Part shown: one piece after another, positions 1 to 6,255 of the stretch
Layout: every line of letters begins with the position of its first letter
Position numbering within the stretch: the first letter of the stretch is position 1
From: Acidobacteriota bacterium
GTDB lineage: Bacteria; Acidobacteriota; Terriglobia; Terriglobales; Acidobacteriaceae
Assembly: GCA_021805955.1 (NCBI GenBank)
Contig: JAJZDO010000711.1
Coordinates: 1 to 9,573 of the forward strand
Reading direction: 5' to 3'
DNA: 9,573 nt
Notes under the pieces: generated by a model
Seen by the model: only the letters and a program-made list of their open reading frames with translations
Told to the model about the DNA's origin: nothing
Databases searched by the model: none
Translations under genes and position numbers: made by a program

Positions 1-167
1 CCGCCCAGGCCGCAGAGGAAGCCATCGCCTACCTCTTCCACCGGCTCGGCGGTCACGGCGGCATCATCCTGCTCGGTCCTCTCGGCCGCGTCGGCGTTGC
101 CCACAACACGCCGCGCATGGCCTGGGGCACCCACACCGCCCGTGGCATGGAAGTCTACGTCCGCTAA
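1..167 (+). CDS. Isoaspartyl peptidase / L-asparaginase family protein, C-terminal fragment
   Basis: Only the last 54 codons lie in the window; the frame is open from the first bases and ends at TAA 165-167. The residues read as an alanine-rich helix (AEEAIAYLFHRLGG), then GHGGIILLGPLGRVG, then AHNTPRMAWG. In the plant-type asparaginase / isoaspartyl aminopeptidase family (Asparaginase_2, an N-terminal nucleophile hydrolase) the chain ends with this pattern: a helix, a 'GGLI.ld..G.vg' beta hairpin and an 'fNT.rM' segment. These enzymes hydrolyse isoaspartyl dipeptides and/or asparagine after autocleavage at an internal threonine, which would lie upstream of the window. The nucleophile cannot be seen, so the activity is inferred from the C-terminal pattern alone. 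A hairpin-plus-T-run terminator is not evident directly after the stop; the next feature is a promoter-like sequence a few bases downstream. Confidence 0.72.
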   Translation, partial: AQAAEEAIAYLFHRLGGHGGIILLGPLGRVGVAHNTPRMAWGTHTARGMEVYVR

Positions 168-170
168 CTT

Positions 171-199
171 TTGACATCTATCCCCACTCACGATGAAAT
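171..199 (+). promoter_or_regulatory. Candidate sigma-70 promoter upstream of maf
   Basis: TTGACA at 171-176 is a perfect -35 match. It is followed after exactly 17 bases by TGAAAT at 194-199, four of six matches to TATAAT. It lies immediately after the stop of the preceding gene. Transcription would start near 206, giving maf a leader of about 130 nt if the ATG at 337 is used. The weak -10 keeps the confidence moderate. Confidence 0.42.
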
Positions 200-261
200 C
201 GTAGTAGACCGGACGCAGCATTGCCGCAAACAAAGAAAAATTGTCATCCCGATCGGAGTCG

Positions 262-280
262 CTGCGGAGCAACGCCGCAG
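262..280 (+). other. Inverted repeat in the maf leader
   Basis: CTGCGG (262-267) and CCGCAG (275-280) are perfect inverted repeats around a 7-nt loop, 57 bases upstream of the chosen maf start. No T-run follows directly, so it is not a standard intrinsic terminator. It could be a leader-RNA hairpin or chance in G+C-rich DNA. Confidence 0.3.
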
Positions 281-336
281 TCGAGAGACCTGCTTTTCTC
301 CGGACACAAAGTAAATTTGTTTTAGCTGAAGAACCC

Positions 337-939
337 ATGCTCATTCTTGCCTCCGCATCGCCACGACGCCGCGAACTTCTTACCCAGGCGGCCTTCTCCT
401 TTCAGGTGGAATCCATCCCGGTTGCCGAAGACCCCTGCCCCGGCGAAGACCCCATCCATCTGGTGAAGCGTCTGGCGCGCGAAAAGGCGGAAGCTGTTTT
501 CAACACCCTGCAGAAACGCAATACGCCTGACGACCCGCTGCTCGTCCTCGGCGCGGACACGGTCGTCGTCTGCGATCACGAAATCCTCAACAAGCCCATC
601 GACAATGCGGATGCGGCGCGCATGTTGCGCTTGCTTGCCGGACGCACCCATCTGGTCATCACCGGTGTCTGCCTCATTTCGCCGCTTGCAGTGGACGTCA
701 CCGCCGAAACCACTCGCGTCACCATGCTCACCTTGTCGGACGAAGAAATCCTCGCCTACGTCGCCACCCGGGAGCCCATGGACAAGGCCGGCGCCTATGC
801 CATCCAGGGCCACGCCAGCCGTTGGATTCCGCGCATCGTCGGCTGTTACTTCAACGTCGTCGGCCTGCCCATTGCGCTGGTCAGCACCATGATCGAATCC
901 GCCCACCGCAAGCTCGTACTCGCCGAGTTATCGGAATGA
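337..939 (+). CDS. maf: Maf family nucleoside triphosphate pyrophosphatase (dTTP/UTP type)
   Basis: Maf proteins hydrolyse nucleoside triphosphates, often non-canonical or modified ones, to the monophosphate and pyrophosphate in the cytoplasm. They act in nucleotide-pool cleaning and are linked to septum inhibition. From the ATG at 337 the protein has 200 residues, the usual family length. It opens with the hallmark ILASASPRRRELL (residues 3-15), has the catalytic-acid motif GADTVV (D74), then NKP (85-87), AGRTHLVITG (101-110), DKAGAYAIQG (149-158) and the closing NVVGLP (173-178). The KAGAYxIQG form is that of the YhdE-like dTTP/UTP subgroup. An in-frame TTG at 241 would add 32 residues that match nothing in the family, so I prefer 337, which has a weak GAAG at 328-331. 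It is in the same direction as the asparaginase-family gene and converges with acr3. The YhdE-type GDYxN motif reads GCYFN here. Confidence 0.9.
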   Translation: MLILASASPRRRELLTQAAFSFQVESIPVAEDPCPGEDPIHLVKRLAREKAEAVFNTLQKRNTPDDPLLVLGADTVVVCDHEILNKPIDNADAARMLRLLAGRTHLVITGVCLISPLAVDVTAETTRVTMLTLSDEEILAYVATREPMDKAGAYAIQGHASRWIPRIVGCYFNVVGLPIALVSTMIESAHRKLVLAELSE

Positions 940-1003
940 GGGTGCCCATCCCCGCCGCGTGCCGCCGCAGCGACCGGCTAGCTGGGAGAAAATTGGTTCA
1001 CTC

Positions 1004-2101
1004 TTATAGGGCCGGATCAATAGCTGGTAGAAAGTAGTGTTTTCGCAGCCAGAACGCAACGTTCACCAGGCTGATCAGCGCCGGCACCTCAATCAACGGT
1101 CCCACCACCCCCACAAACGCCTCACCGGAGTTCAGCCCAAACACCGCCACCGCCACCGCAATCGCCAATTCAAAATTGTTTCCCGCCGCCGTGAATGCCA
1201 GCGTCGCGGACTGCGCATAGTCCGCGCCCAGCCGCTTGCCCATCCAGAAGCTGACCAAAAACATCACCAGGAAATAGATCACCAGCGGAACCGCGATGCG
1301 AAGCACATCCAGCGGCAGTCGCACAATCAGGTCGCCCTTCAGAGAGAACATAACGACGATCGTGAACAGCAGCGCGATCAGTGTCAGTGGGCTGATGCGC
1401 GGAACGAAACGCGTGCGATACCATTCCTCGCCCTTTGCTCGCAGCAAAACCGCGCGCGTCAGCAACCCGGCAGCAAACGGGACCCCAAGATAGATCCCCA
1501 CACTCTTTGCAATCTGCACGATGCCGACATGTACGATGCTTCCCTCCAGCCCAAACAACTTTGGCAGCACCGTGATGAAGACCCACGCATACACACTGTA
1601 AAACAGCACCTGAAACACACTATTCAGCGCGACCAGTCCGGCCGCGTAGTCGGTGTCACCCTCCGCCAGTTCGTTCCACACCAGCACCATCGCAATGCAG
1701 CGCGCAATGCCGATAAGAATCAGCCCCCGCATATACGCCGGTTCGCCGCGAAGAAATACGATCGCCAGCAGAAACATCAGCACCGGCCCAATGATCCAGT
1801 TCTGCACCAGAGAAAGACCAAACACGCGCTTGTTGCGGAAGACATAGCGCAATTTTTCGTAGCGCACCTTGGCCAGCGGCGGATACATCATTGCAATCAA
1901 TCCGATCGCGATGGGAATGTTCGTGGTCCCAACCTGAAAGCGATTTACAAATGCAGCGGAGCCGGGAATGAAATGCCCGGCGGCCACGCCAATCGCCATG
2001 GCCAGAAAAATCCACAGCGTCAGCCAGCGATCGAGAAACGACAGATGCTTCCGCTGGTGCGGCGCGCATACTTGTCCCACCGTGGCGAGTGCGTTGGCCA
2101 T
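1004..2101 (-). CDS. acr3: ACR3 family arsenite efflux permease
   Basis: Predicted inner-membrane carrier of 365 residues that expels arsenite (As(III)) using the membrane potential; it belongs to the ACR3 / bile-acid-sodium symporter-like superfamily with about ten membrane segments. Visible hallmarks are [18 protein letters not shown] (62-79), the thiolate signature [14 protein letters not shown] (131-144) with the essential family cysteine at C135, [19 protein letters not shown] (304-322) and [10 protein letters not shown] (334-343). The only other cysteine is C12, in the cytoplasmic N-terminus. I chose the ATG at 2101 because its A is the last base of the arsR TGA (TGATG), which implies translational coupling, and a GAGG lies about 10 bases upstream inside arsR. 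An in-frame ATG at 2125 would add eight residues of no family likeness. The gene is second in an arsR-acr3 operon. No arsC reductase accompanies it, so this locus alone handles As(III), not arsenate. Confidence 0.93.
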   Translation of the reverse strand: MANALATVGQVCAPHQRKHLSFLDRWLTLWIFLAMAIGVAAGHFIPGSAAFVNRFQVGTTNIPIAIGLIAMMYPPLAKVRYEKLRYVFRNKRVFGLSLVQNWIIGPVLMFLLAIVFLRGEPAYMRGLILIGIARCIAMVLVWNELAEGDTDYAAGLVALNSVFQVLFYSVYAWVFITVLPKLFGLEGSIVHVGIVQIAKSVGIYLGVPFAAGLLTRAVLLRAKGEEWYRTRFVPRISPLTLIALLFTIVVMFSLKGDLIVRLPLDVLRIAVPLVIYFLVMFLVSFWMGKRLGADYAQSATLAFTAAGNNFELAIAVAVAVFGLNSGEAFVGVVGPLIEVPALISLVNVAFWLRKHYFLPAIDPAL

Positions 2102-2535
2102 CACGGCCTGGCCTCGCAGCCGCAAGCCGAATCGACCGGGATGGGAACGGGCGCGCCTTCAAGCGCCGCGGATTTCTTTGGGCTGCAACACGCTTTTGAC
2201 AGTCGTGCGCGGTCCGCCTGCATCTTCCGGTCTTCTCGCAGCCAGGCAAGCGTCTGCCGCAGCACCTGCGCCGCGCCTGTCTGAGCGGTTCCAATATTGT
2301 TCGGCGGCATCACGATCCGATAATGCATCCATTTGCCTTCGCGCCGGGCCGTCACTATTCCCGCCCGCCGCAGATACGCCAGATGCCGCGACACCTTCGG
2401 CTGCGACTGCCCCAGTATTTCCACCAGGTAGCAGACGCAAATTTCCTGTTCCCCCATCAGATTCAGCAGGCGCAGACGCGTTTTGTCGCCCAGCGCCTGA
2501 AAGAAACGCTCCGCGTTAAATTCGAGTTTTGCCAT
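2101..2535 (-). CDS. arsR: ArsR/SmtB family arsenic-responsive repressor with cysteine-rich tail
   Basis: This 144-residue winged-helix repressor is predicted to sit on the ars promoters and to leave when As(III) binds its thiols. The N-terminal domain reads [17 protein letters not shown] (11-27), then [29 protein letters not shown] (31-59), which contains the metal site and the DNA-recognition helix (SQPKVSRHL), followed by a wing ([16 protein letters not shown], 59-74). The CVC pair (C33, C35) corresponds to C32/C34 of the R773-type ELCVCDLC site, but the third position is V38 rather than cysteine. After the domain an extended tail carries C116-C117 (ACCSP) and C138/C140 (ACGCE); these may supply further arsenic ligands. 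The ATG at 2535 is the only start that keeps the whole domain. The gene is first in the arsR-acr3 operon and is divergent from arsM. Confidence 0.93.
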   Translation of the reverse strand: MAKLEFNAERFFQALGDKTRLRLLNLMGEQEICVCYLVEILGQSQPKVSRHLAYLRRAGIVTARREGKWMHYRIVMPPNNIGTAQTGAAQVLRQTLAWLREDRKMQADRARLSKACCSPKKSAALEGAPVPIPVDSACGCEARP

Positions 2536-2543
2536 CGCCTTTA

Positions 2544-2572
2544 CTTATACGCCTTGACGAATACGTTGGCAA
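2544..2572 (-). promoter_or_regulatory. Predicted arsR-acr3 promoter
   Basis: Read on the minus strand, TTGCCA (2572-2567) is followed after exactly 17 bases by TATAAG (2549-2544). Each hexamer matches the sigma-70 consensus at five of six positions, counting the -10 as TATAAT. Only 8 bases separate the -10 from the arsR ATG at 2535, so transcription would start at or next to the start codon. Confidence 0.6.
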
Positions 2573-2582
2573 CGAATATATT
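2554..2582 (+). promoter_or_regulatory. Predicted arsM promoter
   Basis: TTGACG (2554-2559), 17 bases, then TATATT (2577-2582): five of six matches in each hexamer with optimal spacing. Transcription would start near 2589, about 27 bases before the arsM ATG. This promoter is interleaved with the opposite-facing arsR promoter: its -35 lies between the arsR -10 and -35, so the two polymerase footprints overlap. Confidence 0.68.
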
Positions 2583-2584
2583 CG
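2557..2584. promoter_or_regulatory. Candidate ArsR operator cluster
   Basis: The core is a perfect 12-bp palindrome, CGAATATATTCG, at 2573-2584 covering the arsM -10. An 11-bp inverted repeat CGTTG-G-CAACG at 2564-2574 abuts it, covering most of the arsR -35. The heptamer ACGAATA occurs twice as a direct repeat (2557-2563 and 2572-2578), 15 bp apart. In all there are three CGAAT half-sites across both promoters. ArsR-family dimers bind AT-rich dyads of this kind; assignment to this ArsR is inference from position. Confidence 0.55.
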
Positions 2585-2604
2585 CTTTGAAAGATATGTT
2601 CTAC

Positions 2605-2610
2605 AGGAGA
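2605..2610 (+). promoter_or_regulatory. Ribosome binding site deciding the arsM start
   Basis: AGGAGA at 2605-2610 lies 5 bases before the ATG at 2616. The frame is open upstream to 2529, but those codons overlap the predicted promoter and arsR, so this site fixes the start at 2616. Confidence 0.75.
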
Positions 2611-2615
2611 GTCGC

Positions 2616-3548
2616 ATGCCGGAGCAACTGCTGGATTCAGTCAAATCGAAATACGCCGCTGTCGCGGAAAGCACGTTGTCCAGCGACCACGCGGGCGTCA
2701 AGGCCGTCGCCGAGGCATTCGGCTACACCGCGGAGGAGTTGACTTCCATTCCCGCGGCCGCCAACATGGGCCTGTCCTGCGGCAATCCCACCGCCACCGC
2801 GCATCTCAAACCCGGTGAAGTCGTCGTCGACCTCGGCTCCGGCGGCGGTCTCGACGTCTTCCTCGCGTCCAAGATGGTTGGCCCCACAGGTCGCGCCATC
2901 GGCATTGATATGACGCCTGCGATGATCGATCGCGCCCGCGCCAACGCTGCCGCCGGCGGCTACACCAATGTCGAGTTCCACCTCTCCACCATCGACAAAA
3001 TTCCCTTGCCGGATGCCTCCGTCGATTGCGTCATTAGCAACTGCGTCTTGAATCTCGCCCCCGACAAGCCTGACGTCTTTCGCGAAATCGCGCGCGTCCT
3101 CAAACCCGGCGGACGTCTCGCCATCAGCGATATCGCTCTCAAGCACGAGCTGCCGCAGGCCCTCGCCAATAGCCTTGCCGCCTACGTCGGTTGCATCGCC
3201 GGCGCCATCCGCATCGAGGACTACCGCAACGGTCTTCTCGCCGCCGGCTTCGAGCACGTTGAAATTGTCGACAGCGGCAAGGACCTGAATGCCTACGCGA
3301 AAGTTGAAAATCAGGCCGCCTGCTGCTCGCCCGTCATGGAGGCTGCCACCCCGATTCCAGAAGCGCCTCCTGCATCCTCGTCCGCCGATCCCCTGCAAGT
3401 GATCGAGGCCCCGTGCTGCACGCCCGCGCCCAGCACGCCCGCTTCGCTGCACGACGAACTTGCCTCGCTCCTGTCGCAATACGACATCAACGCCGCCGCA
3501 GCCAGCGTCAAGGTCTACGCCGTTAAACCAAGCACGGGTGTCAGATAG
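2616..3548 (+). CDS. arsM: Arsenite S-adenosylmethionine methyltransferase
   Basis: ArsM transfers methyl groups from S-adenosylmethionine to As(III), giving methylated and finally volatile arsines; it acts in the cytoplasm. The 310-residue protein has a Rossmann methyltransferase core: SAM motif [14 protein letters not shown] (70-82), acidic motif GIDMTPAMI (96-104), and [10 protein letters not shown] (163-172). The three catalytic cysteines of the family are visible as C55 (NMGLSCGNP), C143 (VISNCVLNL) and C193 (AYVGCIAGA). After the core comes a proline/alanine/serine-rich linker with two vicinal cysteine pairs, C236-C237 (ACCSP) and C267-C268 (APCCTP). A closing segment follows, [20 protein letters not shown] then VKVYAVKP, ending at 305. 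The linker makes the protein longer than the minimal enzyme. It is divergent from arsR and has its own strong promoter and ribosome site, so it should be induced together with acr3 by arsenite. Confidence 0.94.
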   Translation: MPEQLLDSVKSKYAAVAESTLSSDHAGVKAVAEAFGYTAEELTSIPAAANMGLSCGNPTATAHLKPGEVVVDLGSGGGLDVFLASKMVGPTGRAIGIDMTPAMIDRARANAAAGGYTNVEFHLSTIDKIPLPDASVDCVISNCVLNLAPDKPDVFREIARVLKPGGRLAISDIALKHELPQALANSLAAYVGCIAGAIRIEDYRNGLLAAGFEHVEIVDSGKDLNAYAKVENQAACCSPVMEAATPIPEAPPASSSADPLQVIEAPCCTPAPSTPASLHDELASLLSQYDINAAAASVKVYAVKPSTGVR

Positions 3549-3590
3549 AGTGTTGTCATCCAGACCGCAGTGGAAGGATCCGTGTGTCAA

Positions 3591-3615
3591 GGGCGGACGC
3601 TATAGCGAACCGCTC
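3591..3615. terminator. Hairpin between convergent arsM and urtE, possible terminator
   Basis: GGGCGG (3591-3596) can pair with CCGCTC (3610-3615, one G-T wobble), and CGC (3598-3600) with GCG (3605-3607), around a TATA loop with a small internal bulge: nine pairs in all. It is near-symmetric and could act on transcripts from either side, 43 bases after arsM and about 80 after urtE. No T-run follows on either strand, so it is not a textbook intrinsic terminator. The rest of the 3549-3696 gap shows nothing recognisable. Confidence 0.28.
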
Positions 3616-3696
3616 TCCGGAACTGAATTCGCTGGCCAAGGTATTGTGATTCTCTGTTACCGCTGCTGTGATGGGCCGCGAAGAAAGGCAGCATGT

Positions 3697-4398
3697 TCAG
3701 ACGCTCAACAGATGGTGAATGCTAGTTGGATCGGATTCAGGAGGTTTGCCTTCCTGCACAATATGACCTCGACGCATCACATAAAACCTGTCCGCAATCG
3801 ACCATGCAAAATCGAGATACTGCTCGACAAGCAAGATCGCTACCTGCAAGCGGGTCCGAATTTCGCGGAGGGTCTCTTCAATTTGTTGGACAATGGATGG
3901 CTGAATGCCTTCTGTTGGCTCATCGAGGATGAGCAATTTTGGCTGCGACACCATCGCTCGCGCGATCGCGAGTTGTTGCTGCTCGCCCCCGCTGAGCACT
4001 CCTCCCTTACGCTGCCCCACTCGGCGCAGCACCGGAAAGAGCTCGAAAATATGATCCGGGATGGCGTCATCTCGTTGTGCTTTTCGCGAAGCTGCCACGC
4101 CGAGACGAAGATTTTCGTCCACGGTAAGATGTGGAAATATTCCGCGCCCTTGGGGAACGTAGCCAATCCCTTTGCGCGCACGCAGGTAAGCCGGGCCGCT
4201 GGTCACATCCTCCCCTAGAAATGTGATCGTGCCTTCTGATGCCGCATGAAGCCCGACAATTGTCCGTAACAGCGTGGTTTTTCCCACTCCATTGCGTCCC
4301 AGCAGCGTGACAGATTCTCCCTGGGCAACCGACATGTTGATTCCTTCCAGGACCCGGCTCTTATCGTAGGCAGCGGAGACTTCTTTCAATTCAAGCAA
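3697..4398 (-). CDS. urtE: Urea ABC transporter ATP-binding subunit UrtE
   Basis: Second ATPase of the urea importer, LivF-like, cytoplasmic, 233 residues from the chosen start. It shows Walker A GRNGVGKTT (34-42), Q-loop YVPQGRGIFPHLTVDENL (80-97), ABC signature LSGGEQQQLAIARAM (135-149) and Walker B LLILDEPTEGIQPSI (155-169). The GIQPSI continuation and the later VEQYLDFA with ADRFYVM separate UrtE from amino-acid LivF proteins. As in the LivF group, a glutamine (VEQ) stands where other ABC proteins have the switch histidine. The start is a TTG at 4398, six bases after a perfect AGGAGG, giving the usual UrtE opening (M)LELKEVSAAY. It overlaps urtD by 8 bp, which implies coupling. The frame is open to 4449, but that start would add 17 unlike residues. 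It is last in the run, pointing at arsM. Confidence 0.9.
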   Translation of the reverse strand: MLELKEVSAAYDKSRVLEGINMSVAQGESVTLLGRNGVGKTTLLRTIVGLHAASEGTITFLGEDVTSGPAYLRARKGIGYVPQGRGIFPHLTVDENLRLGVAASRKAQRDDAIPDHIFELFPVLRRVGQRKGGVLSGGEQQQLAIARAMVSQPKLLILDEPTEGIQPSIVQQIEETLREIRTRLQVAILLVEQYLDFAWSIADRFYVMRRGHIVQEGKPPESDPTSIHHLLSV

Positions 4399-5149
4399 CG
4401 GCAACCTCCTTAGTGCGCCCCAGATAAATCGAAGCAATCTGCGGATCACTCCTGATCTCTTCCAAGGTACCCTCCGCCATTAGCCTCCCCATGTGCATCA
4501 CACTCACCGGCGCATTCAGTTGAGCGACGAATGTCATATCGTGATCGATTACCAGGATGCTGTGCTCCTTCGACAAATCTCTGATCAACGCGGCCGTCTG
4601 AGCTGACTCATCCTGCGACATCCCGGCGGCCGGCTCATCGAGCAACAGCAGATCCGCATCGGAAGCGACGACCATTCCAATCTCAAGCCACTGCTTCTGC
4701 CCATGGGATAACTGCACGGCGGGAGCTCTTCTCTTCTCTGTCAATCCGATCCTATCTAGCACCCGTTCCACACGCGAGCGCACATCCTTGGAAAGCCCCA
4801 CGGCGAAAGATCGCCAGCATTCCCGCTGCTGCCGCGCAGCTAAGTTCAAATTTTCCTCCACCGTCAGGTAGTCGAGGATTCCCGGTGCCTGAAACTTTCG
4901 GCAAATGCCTTGGCGCACGATCTTATATTCGTTCACGCGCGTGATATCTCGTCCCTTGAACATCACCTTACCCGAAGATGGACGCACATGACCGATGATC
5001 GCATCCAGCAATGTAGATTTGCCGGCTCCATTGGGGCCAATCAGCACTCGAATTGAAGCTGGCATAAGGTGCAGGCTCATACCGTCGAGCGCATTGAATC
5101 CGTCAAAGCTTACGGTTACGTTTTCAACTGAGAGTAGCGGAGATTCCAT
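4391..5149 (-). CDS. urtD: Urea ABC transporter ATP-binding subunit UrtD
   Basis: First ATPase of the urea importer, LivG-like, 252 residues, cytoplasmic. Walker A is GPNGAGKST (38-46). The Q-loop region reads CRKFQAPGILDYLTVEENL (83-101), with the shift from LivG-type RTFQ to RKFQ that is typical of UrtD. The signature is LSHGQKQWLEIGMV (147-160), where the LSHGQ-WLEIGM string is a UrtD hallmark. Walker B is LLLLDEPAAGM (167-177) and the switch histidine is H203 (IDHDM). It starts with ATG at 5149, with GAGGTG four bases upstream, inside the 15-bp gap after urtC. Its last codons carry the urtE ribosome site. It should pair with UrtE as a heterodimeric motor beneath UrtB/UrtC. Confidence 0.92.
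   Translation of the reverse strand: MESPLLSVENVTVSFDGFNALDGMSLHLMPASIRVLIGPNGAGKSTLLDAIIGHVRPSSGKVMFKGRDITRVNEYKIVRQGICRKFQAPGILDYLTVEENLNLAARQQRECWRSFAVGLSKDVRSRVERVLDRIGLTEKRRAPAVQLSHGQKQWLEIGMVVASDADLLLLDEPAAGMSQDESAQTAALIRDLSKEHSILVIDHDMTFVAQLNAPVSVMHMGRLMAEGTLEEIRSDPQIASIYLGRTKEVAVA
4405..4410 (-). promoter_or_regulatory. Ribosome binding site deciding the urtE TTG start
   Basis: On the minus strand a perfect AGGAGG lies inside the last codons of urtD, six bases before the TTG at 4398-4396. This is why the internal TTG is chosen over the ATG at 4449. Confidence 0.8.
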
Positions 5150-5164
5150 GTGTCACCTCGAATG

Positions 5165-6253
5165 TCAGTTTTTTTCAGAGAGCGCCAAGCCTCGTCGATC
5201 GACCGAATGCGGACCTGCGGGCATTTTCTTTCGTCGCAGAAATGGTGCCAGGCTATCCGAGATTCCCACCAGCCCTTGCGGCAGAACTGTCACAACCAGG
5301 ATGAACATGAGGCCCATTCCGAATTGCCACATCTCCGGCATGGCGCTGCTGATCCAATCCTTGCCAAAATTAACGAGCAGCGTACCAAGGATTACTCCGG
5401 TAAAGCTGGAGCGTCCGCCGACAGCTACTGCCACCACCATTTCGATGGAAGGTACGACGCCAACCATAGCCGGAGATATCACTCCCACATGCAGAACATA
5501 TAACGCTCCCGAGACACCCGCAAAAGCTCCACCGATGGCGAATGCAATGGTCTTGTATGCTGCTGGGTTGTAGCCTAAAAACCTTGTGCGGCTTTCCCCG
5601 TCTCGGATGGCCAGCAGAACCTTCCCAAAGCTGGTGTGTGAAAGCCATAGACAGAAAAGAAAAGCGAGCACAAGGACAACCAGCGTGACCCAGTAGAGTC
5701 CACGCTGAAAACCGGGATCAGCGATGTCGTGGCCAAGCAGCGTGCTGAAGTCCGTCAACCCGTTGAAGCCCCCGGTATATGCCTGTTGGCTGATCAAGAG
5801 CGTGGCAAAGGCCAGTGCTAGGGCCTGCGTGATGAGAGCAAAGTAGACTCCGCTGACGCGTCGATTGAATACCAGCCACGCCAACCCAGCGGCTGCGATA
5901 GTAGGAACGAGGATGACACCGGCGAAAGCAACAGCGGGATGGCGGAAGATGGTCCACCAGACCGGAAAATGGTCCAGCCCGCTCCACATCATGAAGTCCG
6001 GCATATCTCCAGGAGCAAGGCCCGCCAGCTTGAGGTGCATCGCCAGCACATAGGCGCCCAGCCCCCAGAAAACACCTTGTCCCAGGCTAAGAATTCCACC
6101 CCAGCCCCATACGAGACACAGGCCGAGTGAAAGGATGGCCATGGCCAAAAACCTGCCGAGCAGCGAAAGATGATACGACGACAGATATATGGGAGCCAGC
6201 AGTAACGCAACTAACAGGGCAACGTCAAACGATATCTTCAGCCACTTATTCAA
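5165..6253 (-). CDS. urtC: Urea ABC transporter permease UrtC
   Basis: Inner-membrane permease of the LivM type, 362 residues with about nine or ten hydrophobic segments from residue 9 on. Family features are the glycine-rich LVWGWGGILSLGQGVFWGLGAY (47-68), SGVYFALITQALALAF (134-149), GGFNGLTDF (161-169), which is characteristic of UrtC, and the cytoplasmic coupling loop LLAIRDGESRTRFLGYNPA (213-231), which contacts an ATPase. A basic tail (RRKK) follows the last membrane segment. The start is a TTG at 6253, seven bases after GAGG and two bases after the urtB stop; no better-placed ATG exists. It forms the channel with UrtB. The usual GRGTL.GA motif near the end is GRSSFTGVILG here (280-290), a conservative departure. 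Confidence 0.91.
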   Translation of the reverse strand: MNKWLKISFDVALLVALLLAPIYLSSYHLSLLGRFLAMAILSLGLCLVWGWGGILSLGQGVFWGLGAYVLAMHLKLAGLAPGDMPDFMMWSGLDHFPVWWTIFRHPAVAFAGVILVPTIAAAGLAWLVFNRRVSGVYFALITQALALAFATLLISQQAYTGGFNGLTDFSTLLGHDIADPGFQRGLYWVTLVVLVLAFLFCLWLSHTSFGKVLLAIRDGESRTRFLGYNPAAYKTIAFAIGGAFAGVSGALYVLHVGVISPAMVGVVPSIEMVVAVAVGGRSSFTGVILGTLLVNFGKDWISSAMPEMWQFGMGLMFILVVTVLPQGLVGISDSLAPFLRRKKMPAGPHSVDRRGLALSEKN

Positions 6254-6255
6254 TG

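Noticed and set aside
241..336. Upstream TTG start for maf, adding 32 residues
   Set aside because: The extension lies before the invariant SASPRR N-terminus, has no Shine-Dalgarno and includes the leader hairpin; the ATG at 337 gives the normal family length.
322..906. 194-codon minus-strand open frame opposite maf
   Set aside because: Shadow of a conserved gene in high-G+C DNA; no motifs.
2102..2125. Upstream ATG start for acr3 at 2125
   Set aside because: It would overlap arsR by 25 bases and add eight basic residues; the TGATG overlap start at 2101 is simpler.
1037..2284. 415-codon open frame on the plus strand antisense to acr3 and arsR
   Set aside because: It is exactly opposite well-supported genes and rich in His, Gln and Arg, as expected when a hydrophobic membrane-protein gene is read backwards; it resembles no known fold.
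2637..3590. 317-codon open frame on the minus strand antisense to arsM
   Set aside because: A Gly/Asp/Val-rich repetitive composition mirrors the G+C-rich codons of arsM; no start signal or family likeness.
3460..4218. 252-codon plus-strand open frame spanning the arsM end and urtE
   Set aside because: It overlaps two real genes in the wrong frame or strand and shows no domain; urtE motifs on the opposite strand are unambiguous.
4399..4449. Upstream ATG start for urtE at 4449
   Set aside because: The 17 extra residues are unlike the family and sit inside urtD; the TTG with a perfect AGGAGG gives the canonical N-terminus.
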